Below, piece by piece: positions 22,134 through 31,681 of a DNA stretch of 64,000 nucleotides. A program made the position numbers and the translations under genes. Each line of letters opens with the position of its first letter. Positions within the stretch are counted from its first letter, which is position 1. The notes beneath the pieces were generated by a model that saw only the letters and a program-made list of their open reading frames with translations, did no database searches and had not been told where the DNA came from. This DNA comes from CAVXNP01 sp963763305 (GTDB taxonomy: Bacteria > Pseudomonadota > Gammaproteobacteria > Xanthomonadales > Rhodanobacteraceae), in contig CAVXNP010000001.1 of assembly GCA_963763305.1 (NCBI GenBank), positions 2,852,001-2,916,000 of the forward strand, in the 5' to 3' direction.

Positions 22134-25100
22134 ATGAACGCGATTCGCACGCCCCGTGACAACTCGATTCCGGCAGCCGTTTTCGAGGCCTTCAAGCAAA
22201 GCGATCCTGCGACCACTCCGCGCCTCGATGAGGCGCAATTTTTTATCGGCGCCTTTTTCGCGCGCATGGCCCACAGCGACATTCTCCTGCATTCACCGGA
22301 GCAGTGGGCCGTACTCATCGCCGGACTGCTCGATTTCATGCAGCAGCGCCAGCCGGCGCGTGCCTCGGTGCGGATAATCCATCCGCAGTCGCCGCAGGCC
22401 GATCGCAGCGTGATCCAGGTGATTACCGACGACATGCCGTTCCTGGTGGACACGGTCAGCATGGTGGCCGCCGCGAGCGCGCAGATCCATGGGGTGATCC
22501 ATCCCGTGATCAAGGTCGAGCGCGGCGCCGATGGCAAGCTGCAGGCGCTGGGAGTGGAGCAGGGCGCGCCGGAATCGGTGATCCACCTGGAGGTCGACCG
22601 GATCGGCGCCGGAAGCGAGCAGGAAACGCAGCTCAGGCGCAAGATCGAAGAGGCGCTCGGGGACGTGCGCGCGGCGGTGACCGACTGGTCGGCCATGCGC
22701 GAGAAGGCGGTGGCCATTGCGGCCGACCTGCCGCAGCGGCAACTGCCGCTGGATGCCGAATCGGTGCGTGAGGCCAGCGAGTTCCTTCGCTGGCTGGCCG
22801 ACGACAACTTCACCTTCCTGGGCTACCGCGAGTACGAGGTGGCCAAGTCCGATGGCGAGGAGGTCCTGCGTGCGGTGGACACCTCGGGCCTGGGCATCCT
22901 GCACGGTAGCGAGCGCTCGATGGCGCCGCGCTCTCTGCGCAGCCTGGTCGCCAGCGCGCTGCCGCAGTCCGGCGCTACCGACGCGATCATCCTGACCAAG
23001 ACCAACGCCCGCTCCGACGTACACCGCAGCGGATACATGGATTACGTCGGTGTGCTGAAGTTCGACGCCCAGGGGCGCCCGATCGCCGAGCAGCGCTTCC
23101 TTGGCATGTTCTCCTCCAACGCCTACATGGCCCGTCCGCAGGACGTGCCGCTGGTGCGTCAGAAGGTCGATGCGGTGATGTGCCGTTCCGGCCTCAAGCG
23201 CGACTCGCACTCGGGCAAGTCGCTGCGCCACATCCTTGAGACGCTGCCGCGCGACGAACTGTTCCAGAGCAGCGAGGACGAGTTGTTCGCCACCGCCACC
23301 GGCATCCTGGAACTGCAGCAGCGTGCACGGACCCGGCTGTTCGTCCGTCGTGATCGCTACGGGCGGTTCTTCACCTGCATGGTCTACGTGCCGCGCGAGC
23401 GCTTCAATACGGCGGTGCGCGAGCGCATCGAGCAATTGCTCAGCCAGGCCCTGCACGGCGAGCACGTGGACTCGTCGGTGCTGATGGGCGAAGCGGTGCT
23501 GGCGAGGGTCTACGTGGTGGTGCGTCCGCACGTGGGCGACCGTCCGGTGTACGACGTGGACCTGCTCGAGCTGGGCATCAACGCGATCGTTCGCAACTGG
23601 CATGATGACCTGCGCGATGCGCTGGTGGCTGCGCGGGGCGACCAGGAGGGCGTGACGCTTGCCAACCGCTATGGCAAGGCCCTGCCTGCCGGCTATGTCG
23701 AGGATGTGACCCCGGCGGTGGCTGCCGACGACGTCTACCAGCTGTCGCTTCTGCAAGGCGACGACGCGGTGCGGATGTCGTTCTACCATCCGCCGCGCCG
23801 GCCCGACGAGCTGCGCTTCAAGATCTACCGCTCCGGTCGCGACATCGCCCTGTCCGAGGTGTTGCCGCAACTGGAGAACCTCGGCCTGCGCGTGCTGACC
23901 GAGCACGTCTACGACGTGCCGACCGAGCGCGGCGCACTGTTCATCCAGGACTTCGAAGTGCAGCCGGTCGGCGCGCAGACGTTCACGGTGGAGCAGGTCG
24001 GCTCGCTGTTCGAAGATGCGTTCGAGCAGATCTGGCGTGGTCACGCGGAGAACGACGGTTTCAACCGGCTGGTGCTGGGCGCCAAGCTGAACTGGCGCCA
24101 GGTGGCGATGCTGCGTGGCTACTGCAAGTACCTGCTGCAGGCGGGCGTGTCGTTCTCGCAGAGCTACATGGAGGATGCGCTCAACTCCTACCCGGCGATT
24201 GCCGGGCTGCTGGTGGAACTGTTCTTCGCCAAGTTCGACCCGCGACGGGACAGCCTTTCGGACGAGGATCTCCGTGCCGCTGGCGAGATGTTCGGCGCCG
24301 AGATGCGCGCCTTGATTCCCGCCGCCGTGCAGCAGGCGCAACCGGCGCTGGTGGACGGCCTGGTAAGTGCCTTGTCGCGTCCGCGCGAGGAGCAGGTGGG
24401 CTACATCGAGGACACCATCCATCTGCTGCTCGACCAGGTTTCCAGCCTGGACGAAGATCGCATCCTGCGCAGCTTCATGGGCGTGATCCGCGCTACCTTG
24501 CGCACCAGCTACTTCCAGCAATGGGACGGCCAGTACCGCCCGTACATCAGCTACAAGTTCGATTCGGCCAAGGTGCCGGAGCTGCCCAAGCCGGTGCCGT
24601 ACCGGGAGATCTTCGTCGCCTCGGCGCGCGTCGAGGGCATCCACCTGCGTTTCGGCGCGGTCGCCCGCGGCGGCCTGCGCTGGTCGGACCGGCGCGAGGA
24701 CTTCCGTACCGAGGTACTCGGCCTGGTCAAGGCGCAGATGGTCAAGAACACGGTGATCGTGCCGGTCGGTTCCAAGGGCGGCTTCTTCGTCAAGCGTCCG
24801 CCGATCGGTGGCGACCGCGACGCACAGCTGGCCGAGGGCATCGCCTGCTATCGCATGTTCATCAGCGGCCTGCTCGACATCACTGACAATCTGGCCGGTG
24901 GCCAAGTGGTGCATCCGCATGACGTGGTGCGCCACGACGCGGACGACCCGTACCTGGTGGTGGCCGCCGACAAGGGCACCGCGACCTTTTCCGACATTGC
25001 CAACGCCATCTCGATCGAGCACGGCTACTGGCTGGGCGACGCGTTCGCCTCGGGCGGCTCCAACGGCTACGACCACAAGGGCATGGGCATCACCGCCAAG

Positions 25101-27071
25101 GGCGCGTGGGAGTCGGTCAAGCGGCATTTCCGGGCACTGGGCCGCAACAGCCAGACGCAGGACTTCACCTGTGTCGGCATTGGCGACATGTCCGGCGACG
25201 TGTTCGGCAACGGCATGCTGCTGTCGGAGCATATCCGCCTGTTGGCCGCGTTCGACCATCGCCACATTTTCCTGGATCCGAGCCCGGACGCGGCCGTTTC
25301 CTACGCCGAGCGCCAGCGCATGTTCCAGCTGCCCCGCTCCAGCTGGGAGGACTACGACAAGTCGCTGATCTCCGAGGGTGGCGGCGTCTATCCGCGCAGC
25401 GCCAAGTCCATTCCGGTGTCGCCGCAGGTACGTGCTGCGCTGGGCATCCGCGAGGAAGTCACCCAGCTGCCGCCGAACGAACTGCTCAGCGCGATCCTCA
25501 AGGCGCCGGTCGACCTGCTCTGGAACGGCGGCATCGGCACCTATGTCAAGGCCGCCAGCGAGACCCATGCCGATGTCGGTGATCGCGCCAACAACGCATT
25601 GCGCGTGAACGGTGCAGAGCTGCGCTGCAAGGTGATCGGCGAGGGCGGCAACCTGGGCATCACCCAGAAGGGCCGCATCGAGGCCGCACAGCACGGGGTG
25701 TTGCTGAACACCGACTTCATCGACAACTCCGCCGGCGTGGACACCTCCGACCACGAGGTCAACATCAAGATCCTGCTGGACGACGCGGTGCAGCGCGGCG
25801 AGCTGACGGTGGAAGGCCGCAACCAGCAGCTGGCGGCGATGACCGACGAGGTCGGCCAGCTGGTGCTGTGGGACAACTACCGCCAGAACCAGGCGATCAC
25901 GCTGATGGAGCACCAGTCGGTACGCCGACTCGGGTCGATGGCGCACTTCATCCGCCAGCTCGAGAGCGAAGGCCTGCTCGACCGGCAGGTCGAGTTCCTG
26001 CCCAGCGAGGCCGAGCTCAGCGAGCGCAAGGCGCGCCACCAGGGCCTGACCCGGCCGGAACTGTCGGTGCTGCTGTCCTACGACAAGATGAAGCTGTACC
26101 AGCAGTTGCTGGAGTCGGACGTGCCCGAGGATCCGTACCTGTCCAAGGAGCTGGTGCGCTACTTCCCCGAGCCGCTGCATGCGAAATACGCCGACAACAT
26201 GCAGCGCCATCGCCTCAAGCGCGAGATCATCGCCACCGCGGTGACCAACTCCACCATCAACCGGATGGGCGCCACCTTCATGCTGCGCATGCAGGAGGAC
26301 ACCGGCCAGGGGCCCGCGGCGATCGCCAAGGCCTACACCGCGGCGCGCGAGATCCTGGACGCCCGTGAACTGTGGGCCGAGATCGAGGCGCTCGACAGCC
26401 AGGTGGGTGAGGGCACCCAGATCGACGCGATCATGCAGATCTGGTCGCTGTTGCGCCACATGACCCGATGGCTGCTCAGCCGTCCGGGCGGCACGCTGGA
26501 CATCGCCGCCAATGTCGAGCGCTACCATGCCGGCGTGACCGCCTTGCGGCAGGCGCTGCCCGGTGCCCTGACCGAGACCGGCAAGGCCGACTTCGGCAGT
26601 AGCCAGGAAAAATGGGAAGGCCTTGGCCTGCCCGCCGAACTGGCCTTGCGCCTGGCCCGCATGCCGGTGCTGCGGGCAGTGCTGGACATGGCCGAGGTGG
26701 CCCGGCAAAGCGGCCAGCCGATCGCCAAGGTGGCCAGCGTGTTCTACGAGCTGGGCGAGGCGCTGGACCTGGAGTGGCTGCGCGATCAGATCGAGGCGCT
26801 GCCGGTAGAGGGTCATTGGCATGCCCAGGCCCGCGGCTCGCTGCTGGACGAGCTCAACCAGCAGCACCGTGCGCTGGCCCTGCAGGTGCTGACCCTGGCC
26901 GGCGACCGCAAGGACATCTCGCCGGTGCAGGCCTGGCTGGAGCGCGACGATCCGGTGCTGAGCTACACGCGTGCCATGCTGGCCGAGATCCTCACCCAGA
27001 ACGCGGACTACCCGATCGCCTCGGTGGCCATCCGCCGACTGGCTCAGCTGGCGCAGGCGCCGGTGGGGTGA
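22134..27071 (+). CDS. gdhB: NAD-specific glutamate dehydrogenase, large (180-kDa class)
   Basis: 1645 aa, the very large bacterial GDH class that deaminates glutamate to 2-oxoglutarate with NAD. The N-terminal third holds ACT-like regulatory regions (DDMPFLVDTVSMV near 100). The catalytic core contains RGGLRWSDRREDFRTE and the substrate lysine region GSKGGFFVKRPP near 880. Dinucleotide-binding GIGDMSGDVFGNGML lies near 1015, and GEGGNLG and LLWNGGIGTYVKA follow. A long helical C-terminal domain completes it. Length is normal for the class. It is monocistronic. The long antisense open frame is a high-GC artefact. Confidence 0.96.
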   Translation: MNAIRTPRDNSIPAAVFEAFKQSDPATTPRLDEAQFFIGAFFARMAHSDILLHSPEQWAVLIAGLLDFMQQRQPARASVRIIHPQSPQADRSVIQVITDDMPFLVDTVSMVAAASAQIHGVIHPVIKVERGADGKLQALGVEQGAPESVIHLEVDRIGAGSEQETQLRRKIEEALGDVRAAVTDWSAMREKAVAIAADLPQRQLPLDAESVREASEFLRWLADDNFTFLGYREYEVAKSDGEEVLRAVDTSGLGILHGSERSMAPRSLRSLVASALPQSGATDAIILTKTNARSDVHRSGYMDYVGVLKFDAQGRPIAEQRFLGMFSSNAYMARPQDVPLVRQKVDAVMCRSGLKRDSHSGKSLRHILETLPRDELFQSSEDELFATATGILELQQRARTRLFVRRDRYGRFFTCMVYVPRERFNTAVRERIEQLLSQALHGEHVDSSVLMGEAVLARVYVVVRPHVGDRPVYDVDLLELGINAIVRNWHDDLRDALVAARGDQEGVTLANRYGKALPAGYVEDVTPAVAADDVYQLSLLQGDDAVRMSFYHPPRRPDELRFKIYRSGRDIALSEVLPQLENLGLRVLTEHVYDVPTERGALFIQDFEVQPVGAQTFTVEQVGSLFEDAFEQIWRGHAENDGFNRLVLGAKLNWRQVAMLRGYCKYLLQAGVSFSQSYMEDALNSYPAIAGLLVELFFAKFDPRRDSLSDEDLRAAGEMFGAEMRALIPAAVQQAQPALVDGLVSALSRPREEQVGYIEDTIHLLLDQVSSLDEDRILRSFMGVIRATLRTSYFQQWDGQYRPYISYKFDSAKVPELPKPVPYREIFVASARVEGIHLRFGAVARGGLRWSDRREDFRTEVLGLVKAQMVKNTVIVPVGSKGGFFVKRPPIGGDRDAQLAEGIACYRMFISGLLDITDNLAGGQVVHPHDVVRHDADDPYLVVAADKGTATFSDIANAISIEHGYWLGDAFASGGSNGYDHKGMGITAKGAWESVKRHFRALGRNSQTQDFTCVGIGDMSGDVFGNGMLLSEHIRLLAAFDHRHIFLDPSPDAAVSYAERQRMFQLPRSSWEDYDKSLISEGGGVYPRSAKSIPVSPQVRAALGIREEVTQLPPNELLSAILKAPVDLLWNGGIGTYVKAASETHADVGDRANNALRVNGAELRCKVIGEGGNLGITQKGRIEAAQHGVLLNTDFIDNSAGVDTSDHEVNIKILLDDAVQRGELTVEGRNQQLAAMTDEVGQLVLWDNYRQNQAITLMEHQSVRRLGSMAHFIRQLESEGLLDRQVEFLPSEAELSERKARHQGLTRPELSVLLSYDKMKLYQQLLESDVPEDPYLSKELVRYFPEPLHAKYADNMQRHRLKREIIATAVTNSTINRMGATFMLRMQEDTGQGPAAIAKAYTAAREILDARELWAEIEALDSQVGEGTQIDAIMQIWSLLRHMTRWLLSRPGGTLDIAANVERYHAGVTALRQALPGALTETGKADFGSSQEKWEGLGLPAELALRLARMPVLRAVLDMAEVARQSGQPIAKVASVFYELGEALDLEWLRDQIEALPVEGHWHAQARGSLLDELNQQHRALALQVLTLAGDRKDISPVQAWLERDDPVLSYTRAMLAEILTQNADYPIASVAIRRLAQLAQAPVG

Positions 27072-27255
27072 GGGGTGGGGGCCCGCGGCGGGCTTTGGTT
27101 TCGCTCCCGCGGGCTCCTGGTCTTGGCCTGGCTGCTTCGGCACCGGGCCTGGCTCGCGTGGTTGTGGCCTTGCCCGGGGCTTCAGGCCGGTCTACCGCGA
27201 GCGTCGCTTTCGTTGTGTACCGGGCCATAAGTACCGGGCCATAAGCGGAAAAGCT

Positions 27256-27277
27256 GGTGGGCTGAATCCCACCCTAC
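27256..27277 (-). repeat. REP-like palindrome, GGTGGGCT family
   Basis: GGTGGGCTGAATCCCACC followed by CTAC: a 7-bp stem with a short loop, reverse orientation relative to the copy at 27423. The same family recurs at 39551 and 39628. Confidence 0.7.
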
Positions 27278-27422
27278 GCGAGCCTTGAGGCGATTCGCCG
27301 CACCACGCCCGGCCCGCATGCATCGGGCGAAGGCCCAGACCTACACGCATCCAGCCGCCACACGGTCACGATAAACCCGCCCCCGGCTAGCTGCAGGAGC
27401 ATCCGCGTCTTCCGTAGCGTCG

Positions 27423-27444
27423 GTAGGGTGGGCTTGAGCCCACC
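27423..27444 (+). repeat. REP-like palindrome, GGTGGGCT family
   Basis: GTAG followed by GGTGGGCTTGAGCCCACC, the forward partner of the inverted copy at 27256. Paired inverted copies are typical of REP doublets. Confidence 0.7.
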
Positions 27445-27624
27445 AAGCCAACGAAGCGGAGATGCCAGGCCCTTTTTGGCGGAGGCGCCAACAAGGGCCG
27501 TATCCATGAAAGCAGCCCATGGCAGGCGAGTCCGGTCGCCAAGGCGCCTCCAAGGGCGAAAGCCGGAACGCCGCCCACGCATGCGAATCGGGGCGAACGC
27601 CTCGCCCGCTGATAACATTCCCCC

Positions 27625-28179
27625 ATGCAGCAAATCACCACGAAGGCCGCCATGCGCGGCCACATCATTCTTTCCCACGGTCTGGACTCCAGCCCCGAAG
27701 CCACCAAGGTCAGCGTGCTGGCCAAGTGTGCCGAGGCGCTGGGCTGGCAGACCATCCGGCCCGATTACCGCGCCGACGATGCGCTGGGTCATGCCGGCTG
27801 CGTCGAGCCACGGTTGCGGCGGCTTCAGGCTGCGATCGAGGCGTGCCCGGCTGCGCCGGTTCTGGTGGGGTCCAGCATGGGGGCCTTCGTATCGGGTCTG
27901 GTGGCCACCCGGGTGCGAGTGGCGGCCCTGTTCCTGCTCGCCGTGCCGTCTGCCATTCCCGGTGTGGATACGCCGTTCGACCTGCCTGCGGACCTGCCCA
28001 CGATGCTGGTGCACGGTTGGCGCGATGAGCTGTGTCCGGCGGACCGGCTGGTGGAGATGGCGCGGGCACGCCGACTGCCGTTGTTGATGCTCGATGACGA
28101 TCATCGACTGAGCGGCAGCGTGGAGGCCATTGCAACGCAGTTCGGGCTGTTCCTGGAAAACCTGGCGGAGGCCGCATGA
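27625..28179 (+). CDS. Alpha/beta-hydrolase fold esterase, YqiA-like
   Basis: 184 aa. The small alpha/beta-hydrolase has the oxyanion region ILSHGLDSSPEATK, nucleophile elbow GSSMGA (Ser near residue 88), acid region HGWRDELCP and catalytic His in DDDHRLSG. It resembles UPF0227/YqiA esterases; the substrate is unknown. A second in-frame ATG at 27652 (MRGHIILSHG) may be the true start. Its stop overlaps the rlmKL start by four bases (ATGA), so the two are translationally coupled. Confidence 0.75.
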   Translation: MQQITTKAAMRGHIILSHGLDSSPEATKVSVLAKCAEALGWQTIRPDYRADDALGHAGCVEPRLRRLQAAIEACPAAPVLVGSSMGAFVSGLVATRVRVAALFLLAVPSAIPGVDTPFDLPADLPTMLVHGWRDELCPADRLVEMARARRLPLLMLDDDHRLSGSVEAIATQFGLFLENLAEAA

Positions 28180-30368
28180 GCGCTTTTTTCGCCACCTGCC
28201 CGAAGGGGCTGGAGTACCTGCTGCGCGACGAACTGGTCGCCATGGGTGCCCAGGACGTGCGCGAGGCGCTGGCCGGCGTGCACTTCGCCGGGTCGCTGGA
28301 AACCGCCTACCGTGCCTGCCTGTGGTCGCGGCTCGCCAGTCGGATCCTGTTGCCACTGGCCGAATTCGACGCCGCCACCGACGAGCAGCTGTACGCCGGC
28401 GTGCAGGCGATCGACTGGTCGCAGCACCTGGCCGCGCACGGCACCTTCGCCGTGGACGCCGGCACCGCGATGAGCAAGCTCACGCACAGCCAGTACATCG
28501 CATTGCGCAGCAAGGACGCGGTGGTCGACCAGTTCCGCCAGCGCGATGGCAGCCGTCCGGACGTGGATACCGACGAGCCGGACGTGCGCATCAACCTGCG
28601 GTTGCGCCGCGACCGGGCGACGCTGTCGCTGGACCTGGCCGGTTCGCCGTTGCACCGGCGTGGTTGGCGCGAGGTGCAGGGCGAGGCGCCGCTGAAGGAG
28701 AATCTGGCCGCAGCGATGCTGCTGCGGGCCGGTTGGCCGAAGCTGTATGCCGAAGGAGGCGCGCTGCTCGATCCGATGTGCGGCTCGGGCACGTTGCTGG
28801 TCGAGGGCGCGCTGATGGCGGCCGATGTCGCTCCGGGACTGCGCCGTGACTACTTCGGATTTCTCGGTTGGCTGCAACACGACATCGCCTGCTGGCGCGG
28901 CCTGCTGGACGAGGCGCGGCAGCGTGCGGAGCAGGGCCTGCGGCAACTGCGCAGCGCGTTCTTCGGCTCCGACGCCGATCCGCGGATGGTGCAGACGGCC
29001 AAGCGCAACGCGCAGGAGGCTGGCGTGGCCGGCTTCCTCACGCTGGACCGGCACGACATGGCGCACGCCGCACCGCCGCCGGGTGTGGGCGCCGGACTGG
29101 TGATCACCAATCCACCCTACGGCGAGCGACTGGGTGAGCGCGAGCAGATGCCTGCGTTGTACCGGGCCCTGGGCGATGCACTGCGCCAGCGCTTCACCGG
29201 CTGGCACGCGGCCGTGCTGGCCGGCGATGCCGAACTGGGGCGCGCGATGGGGCTGCACGCGCACAAGCGGTATGCGCTCTACAACGGCGCCCTGGAAACC
29301 GTGTTGCTGCTGATCGACCTGAGCGCGCGGGAAGAGGCCCCGCGCGAGCGCAAGCCGTTGTCGCCCGGTGCGCAGATGCTGAAGAACCGTCTGGAGAAAA
29401 CGGTCCGGCACCTGCGCAAGCGGTTGCAGCGCGAGCAGATCCATTGCTGGCGCGCGTACGACCAGGACCTGCCCGAGTACGCCGCCGCCATCGACGTGTA
29501 CGGCAGCGAGAAGGGCCCGTGCTGGCTGCATATCCAGGAGTATCGTGCCCCGGCCGATGTTCCCGAGGACACCGCGCGCCTGCGCCTGCGCGAGATTGCG
29601 CGGGTCGCCGGGGAGGTATTCGACGTGCCACGCGAGCGCATTGCGCTGAAGACCCGTGAGCGCGGCAGGGGGGGCGCCAAGTACGGCCAGATGGACCAGC
29701 GCGGCGAGTACGTGGCGGTGGAGGAGGGCGGCCTGCAGTTCCTGATCAACCCGACCGATTATCTGGATACCGGGCTGTTTCTGGACCACCGGCTGGTGCG
29801 CGCCAAAGTGCGCGAACTGGCCAGCGGCCAGCGTTTCCTCAACCTTTTCGCCTATACCGGCACCGCCAGTGTGTACGCCGCCGCCGGTGGTGCCCGTGAC
29901 ACCACCAGCGTCGACCTGTCGGCCACCTACCTCGAATGGGCCTCGCGCAACCTGGCGTCGAACGGTTTCACCGGCACCGATCACCGACTGGTGCAGGCGG
30001 ACGTGCTGGAGTTCCTGCAGCGCGACCGCGACCGTTACGGGCTGATCTACGTCGATCCGCCGACGTTCTCCAACTCCAAGCGCGCGGAGGACTTCGATGT
30101 GCAGCGCGACCACGTGGCGTTGCTCAATGGCTGTGGCGATCGCCTGGCCGGCGCTGGCGTGATCGTGTTTTCGAACAATTTCCGCCGGTTCAAACTGGAC
30201 CGCGAGGCACTGGAACAGCGCTTCGAGATCCAGGACTGGACCGTGCCCAGCATACCTTTCGACTTCGCACGGCGCGCGCATATCCACGGCTGCTGGCTGT
30301 TGCGGCCGCGTCCGCAGGAATCGCCGTGGTCCGGCACGGTCGAGCACGTGCTGCACGGCCGTCGCTGA
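28176..30368 (+). CDS. rlmL: Bifunctional 23S rRNA methyltransferase RlmKL
   Basis: 730 aa fused enzyme. The N-terminal THUMP and RlmL part makes m2G2445 and the C-terminal RlmK part makes m7G2069. Visible motifs: DPMCGSGTLLVEGA (about 200) and NPPYGERLG (about 310) for RlmL; FAYTGTASVYAAAGG (about 558) and DPPTFSNSKR (about 626) for RlmK. Full length compared with E. coli (702 aa). The start overlaps the upstream hydrolase. Confidence 0.95.
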   Translation: MSAFFATCPKGLEYLLRDELVAMGAQDVREALAGVHFAGSLETAYRACLWSRLASRILLPLAEFDAATDEQLYAGVQAIDWSQHLAAHGTFAVDAGTAMSKLTHSQYIALRSKDAVVDQFRQRDGSRPDVDTDEPDVRINLRLRRDRATLSLDLAGSPLHRRGWREVQGEAPLKENLAAAMLLRAGWPKLYAEGGALLDPMCGSGTLLVEGALMAADVAPGLRRDYFGFLGWLQHDIACWRGLLDEARQRAEQGLRQLRSAFFGSDADPRMVQTAKRNAQEAGVAGFLTLDRHDMAHAAPPPGVGAGLVITNPPYGERLGEREQMPALYRALGDALRQRFTGWHAAVLAGDAELGRAMGLHAHKRYALYNGALETVLLLIDLSAREEAPRERKPLSPGAQMLKNRLEKTVRHLRKRLQREQIHCWRAYDQDLPEYAAAIDVYGSEKGPCWLHIQEYRAPADVPEDTARLRLREIARVAGEVFDVPRERIALKTRERGRGGAKYGQMDQRGEYVAVEEGGLQFLINPTDYLDTGLFLDHRLVRAKVRELASGQRFLNLFAYTGTASVYAAAGGARDTTSVDLSATYLEWASRNLASNGFTGTDHRLVQADVLEFLQRDRDRYGLIYVDPPTFSNSKRAEDFDVQRDHVALLNGCGDRLAGAGVIVFSNNFRRFKLDREALEQRFEIQDWTVPSIPFDFARRAHIHGCWLLRPRPQESPWSGTVEHVLHGRR

Positions 30369-30504
30369 ACGCGGCGGCCAGCCAGCCTGAACGTTCCTGT
30401 ACGTTTCCTTCACGCGCTCAGTACCGATTCAGTCCGCTTCGCCGAGGATCGATCCCGGCGCCGCCGTTGCGGCGTGCGCCGGAATCTCCCCACGGAGGCA
30501 GCGT

Positions 30505-30957
30505 ATGAACCGTTCACGATCCACCCGTCTGCGCCGCACTGCGGCCCTGCTTGCGCTAGCCCTGGGCTGCGGCGTGGCCGCGCCCGTGTTCGCCGGCAGC
30601 CACGTCAGCGTGAGCGTTGGCGTGGGCCTGCCCGGCCTGAGCATCGGTTACAGCGACTATCGTTATCCGCACTACCGCCACCACCGCGATCATTACGGCT
30701 ACCGGGGCCGCGACATCCGTTATTCGGAATCGGTGTACTACGCACCGCCGCCGGTCGTGATCTACCGACGCCCGGTGGTGGTCGAGCGGCCGGTCCATGT
30801 GCGGCGTGACTATTACGGCGGCCCGGTGGTGTACACCCGATACGAGCGTCACGGTTATCGCTCGGACCATCGCTATCGTGATCATGATCGCCGCCGTGAC
30901 GATCACGACCGTCGCGATCGTCGCCACCGGGACCGCGGCCACGACCGCGACGACTGA
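30505..30957 (+). CDS. Exported Tyr/Arg/His/Asp-rich protein
   Basis: 150 aa. Signal peptide with AALLALALGCGVAAPVFAG, then a Gly/Val/Ser stretch (HVSVSVGVGLPGLSIGYSD). The mature part is dominated by Tyr, Arg, His and Asp, with a Pro/Val core (APPPVVIYRRPVVVERP) and a charged tail of R/D/H repeats. Low complexity prevents family assignment. Similar proteins are frequent in xanthomonads and burkholderias and may be cell-envelope or metal-binding; this is inference. A strong terminator follows. The protein at 57011 has similar composition. Confidence 0.65.
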   Translation: MNRSRSTRLRRTAALLALALGCGVAAPVFAGSHVSVSVGVGLPGLSIGYSDYRYPHYRHHRDHYGYRGRDIRYSESVYYAPPPVVIYRRPVVVERPVHVRRDYYGGPVVYTRYERHGYRSDHRYRDHDRRRDDHDRRDRRHRDRGHDRDD

Positions 30958-30996
30958 AGCCGGAAACCGACCGGATCCGAGCACATCGGAAAAGCC

Positions 30997-31023
30997 AAGG
31001 GCCGGCCCATGCCGGCCCTTTTT
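30997..31023. terminator. Intrinsic terminator
   Basis: Stem GGGCCGGC (30999-31006) with GCCGGCCC (31011-31018), loop CCAT, then five T. It lies between convergent genes; it clearly serves the plus-strand gene, while the minus-strand side has only a short A run. Confidence 0.8.
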
Positions 31024-31034
31024 CGTCGACGAGC

Positions 31035-31469
31035 TCAGGGCTGCGCGGGCTGGTCCGCGCCGCTTCCGTGGCGGATCGCGCGCTGCCGCAGCTCCTCGAA
31101 GCGGCCGGCGGTGATCTTGCTGACCGAGGCGATCGGGCAGGGTGGCTGATAACGCGCCTGGACCGTTTCCCCCACCTCGCCGCAGACGCGGTCCAGGTCG
31201 ATTGCCCGGTTGGACTCGTTGGCCCGGAACAGCAGCCCCGGGCTGCCTATGCCCAGCCGGGGACACAGCGTCTGGGTGGTGACCTGGTAGCGGTACGGAC
31301 CGGTGCGGATGATTGCCGTGCGCGCATCGACCACGTGCCACTCGTTGATGCGATCGATACGCGGACACTCGGTGGTTGGACGCAGAGGCGTGTGCCGATA
31401 GTCGTTCGATTGGGCGTGCGCCGGCCAGGCCAGCGGGAGCAGAAGCAACAGGGGAAGGATGCGTTTCAT
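31035..31469 (-). CDS. Exported DUF6491 family protein
   Basis: 144 aa with a clear signal peptide (LPLLLLLPLAWPAHAQ). Core motifs CPRIDRINEWHVVDARTAIIR, YRYQVTTQTLCPRLG and an ARYQPPCPIASV segment match the DUF6491 pattern: three spaced cysteines and a central beta-sheet, found mainly in xanthomonads. Function unknown. GAGGTG precedes the ATG at 31469. Convergent with the Tyr-rich protein gene and divergent from egtB. Confidence 0.7.
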   Translation of the reverse strand: MKRILPLLLLLPLAWPAHAQSNDYRHTPLRPTTECPRIDRINEWHVVDARTAIIRTGPYRYQVTTQTLCPRLGIGSPGLLFRANESNRAIDLDRVCGEVGETVQARYQPPCPIASVSKITAGRFEELRQRAIRHGSGADQPAQP

Positions 31470-31681
31470 GGGAACACCTCGGCCGAAGGGGGACGGCACA
31501 CCAGCATCGCGCGATCGGTACCGACGTGCCAGTGCAACTGCCGGCCGGCCAGGTAGCCGTGTCACGATAAGTGAACGATTCGTGCGGCATGCTTTAAGGT
31601 ATGCCAATGGCCCATGCACGGGTGCCGGATGACTCCAGCGTTATACAGCCACTCTACCCACGCCGAACGAGGAACGGCCCG

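Larger units (their letters stand above)
27072..27624. other. Intergenic region with inverted repeats, no gene seen
   Basis: 553 bp after glutamate dehydrogenase. It holds a 14-bp perfect direct duplication (GTACCGGGCCATAA at 27217-27230 and 27231-27244) and two copies of a GTAGGGTGGGCTT-type palindrome in opposite orientation. No open frame has a ribosome site and plausible composition. Confidence 0.7.

Noticed and set aside
22293..27143. 1616-codon open frame antisense to glutamate dehydrogenase
   Set aside because: Result of strong GC bias at third codon positions; no signal or motif, and the plus-strand protein is a clear family member.
27274..28356. 360-codon minus-strand frame
   Set aside because: Overlaps the hydrolase gene and the palindrome pair; Arg-rich composition without any motif.
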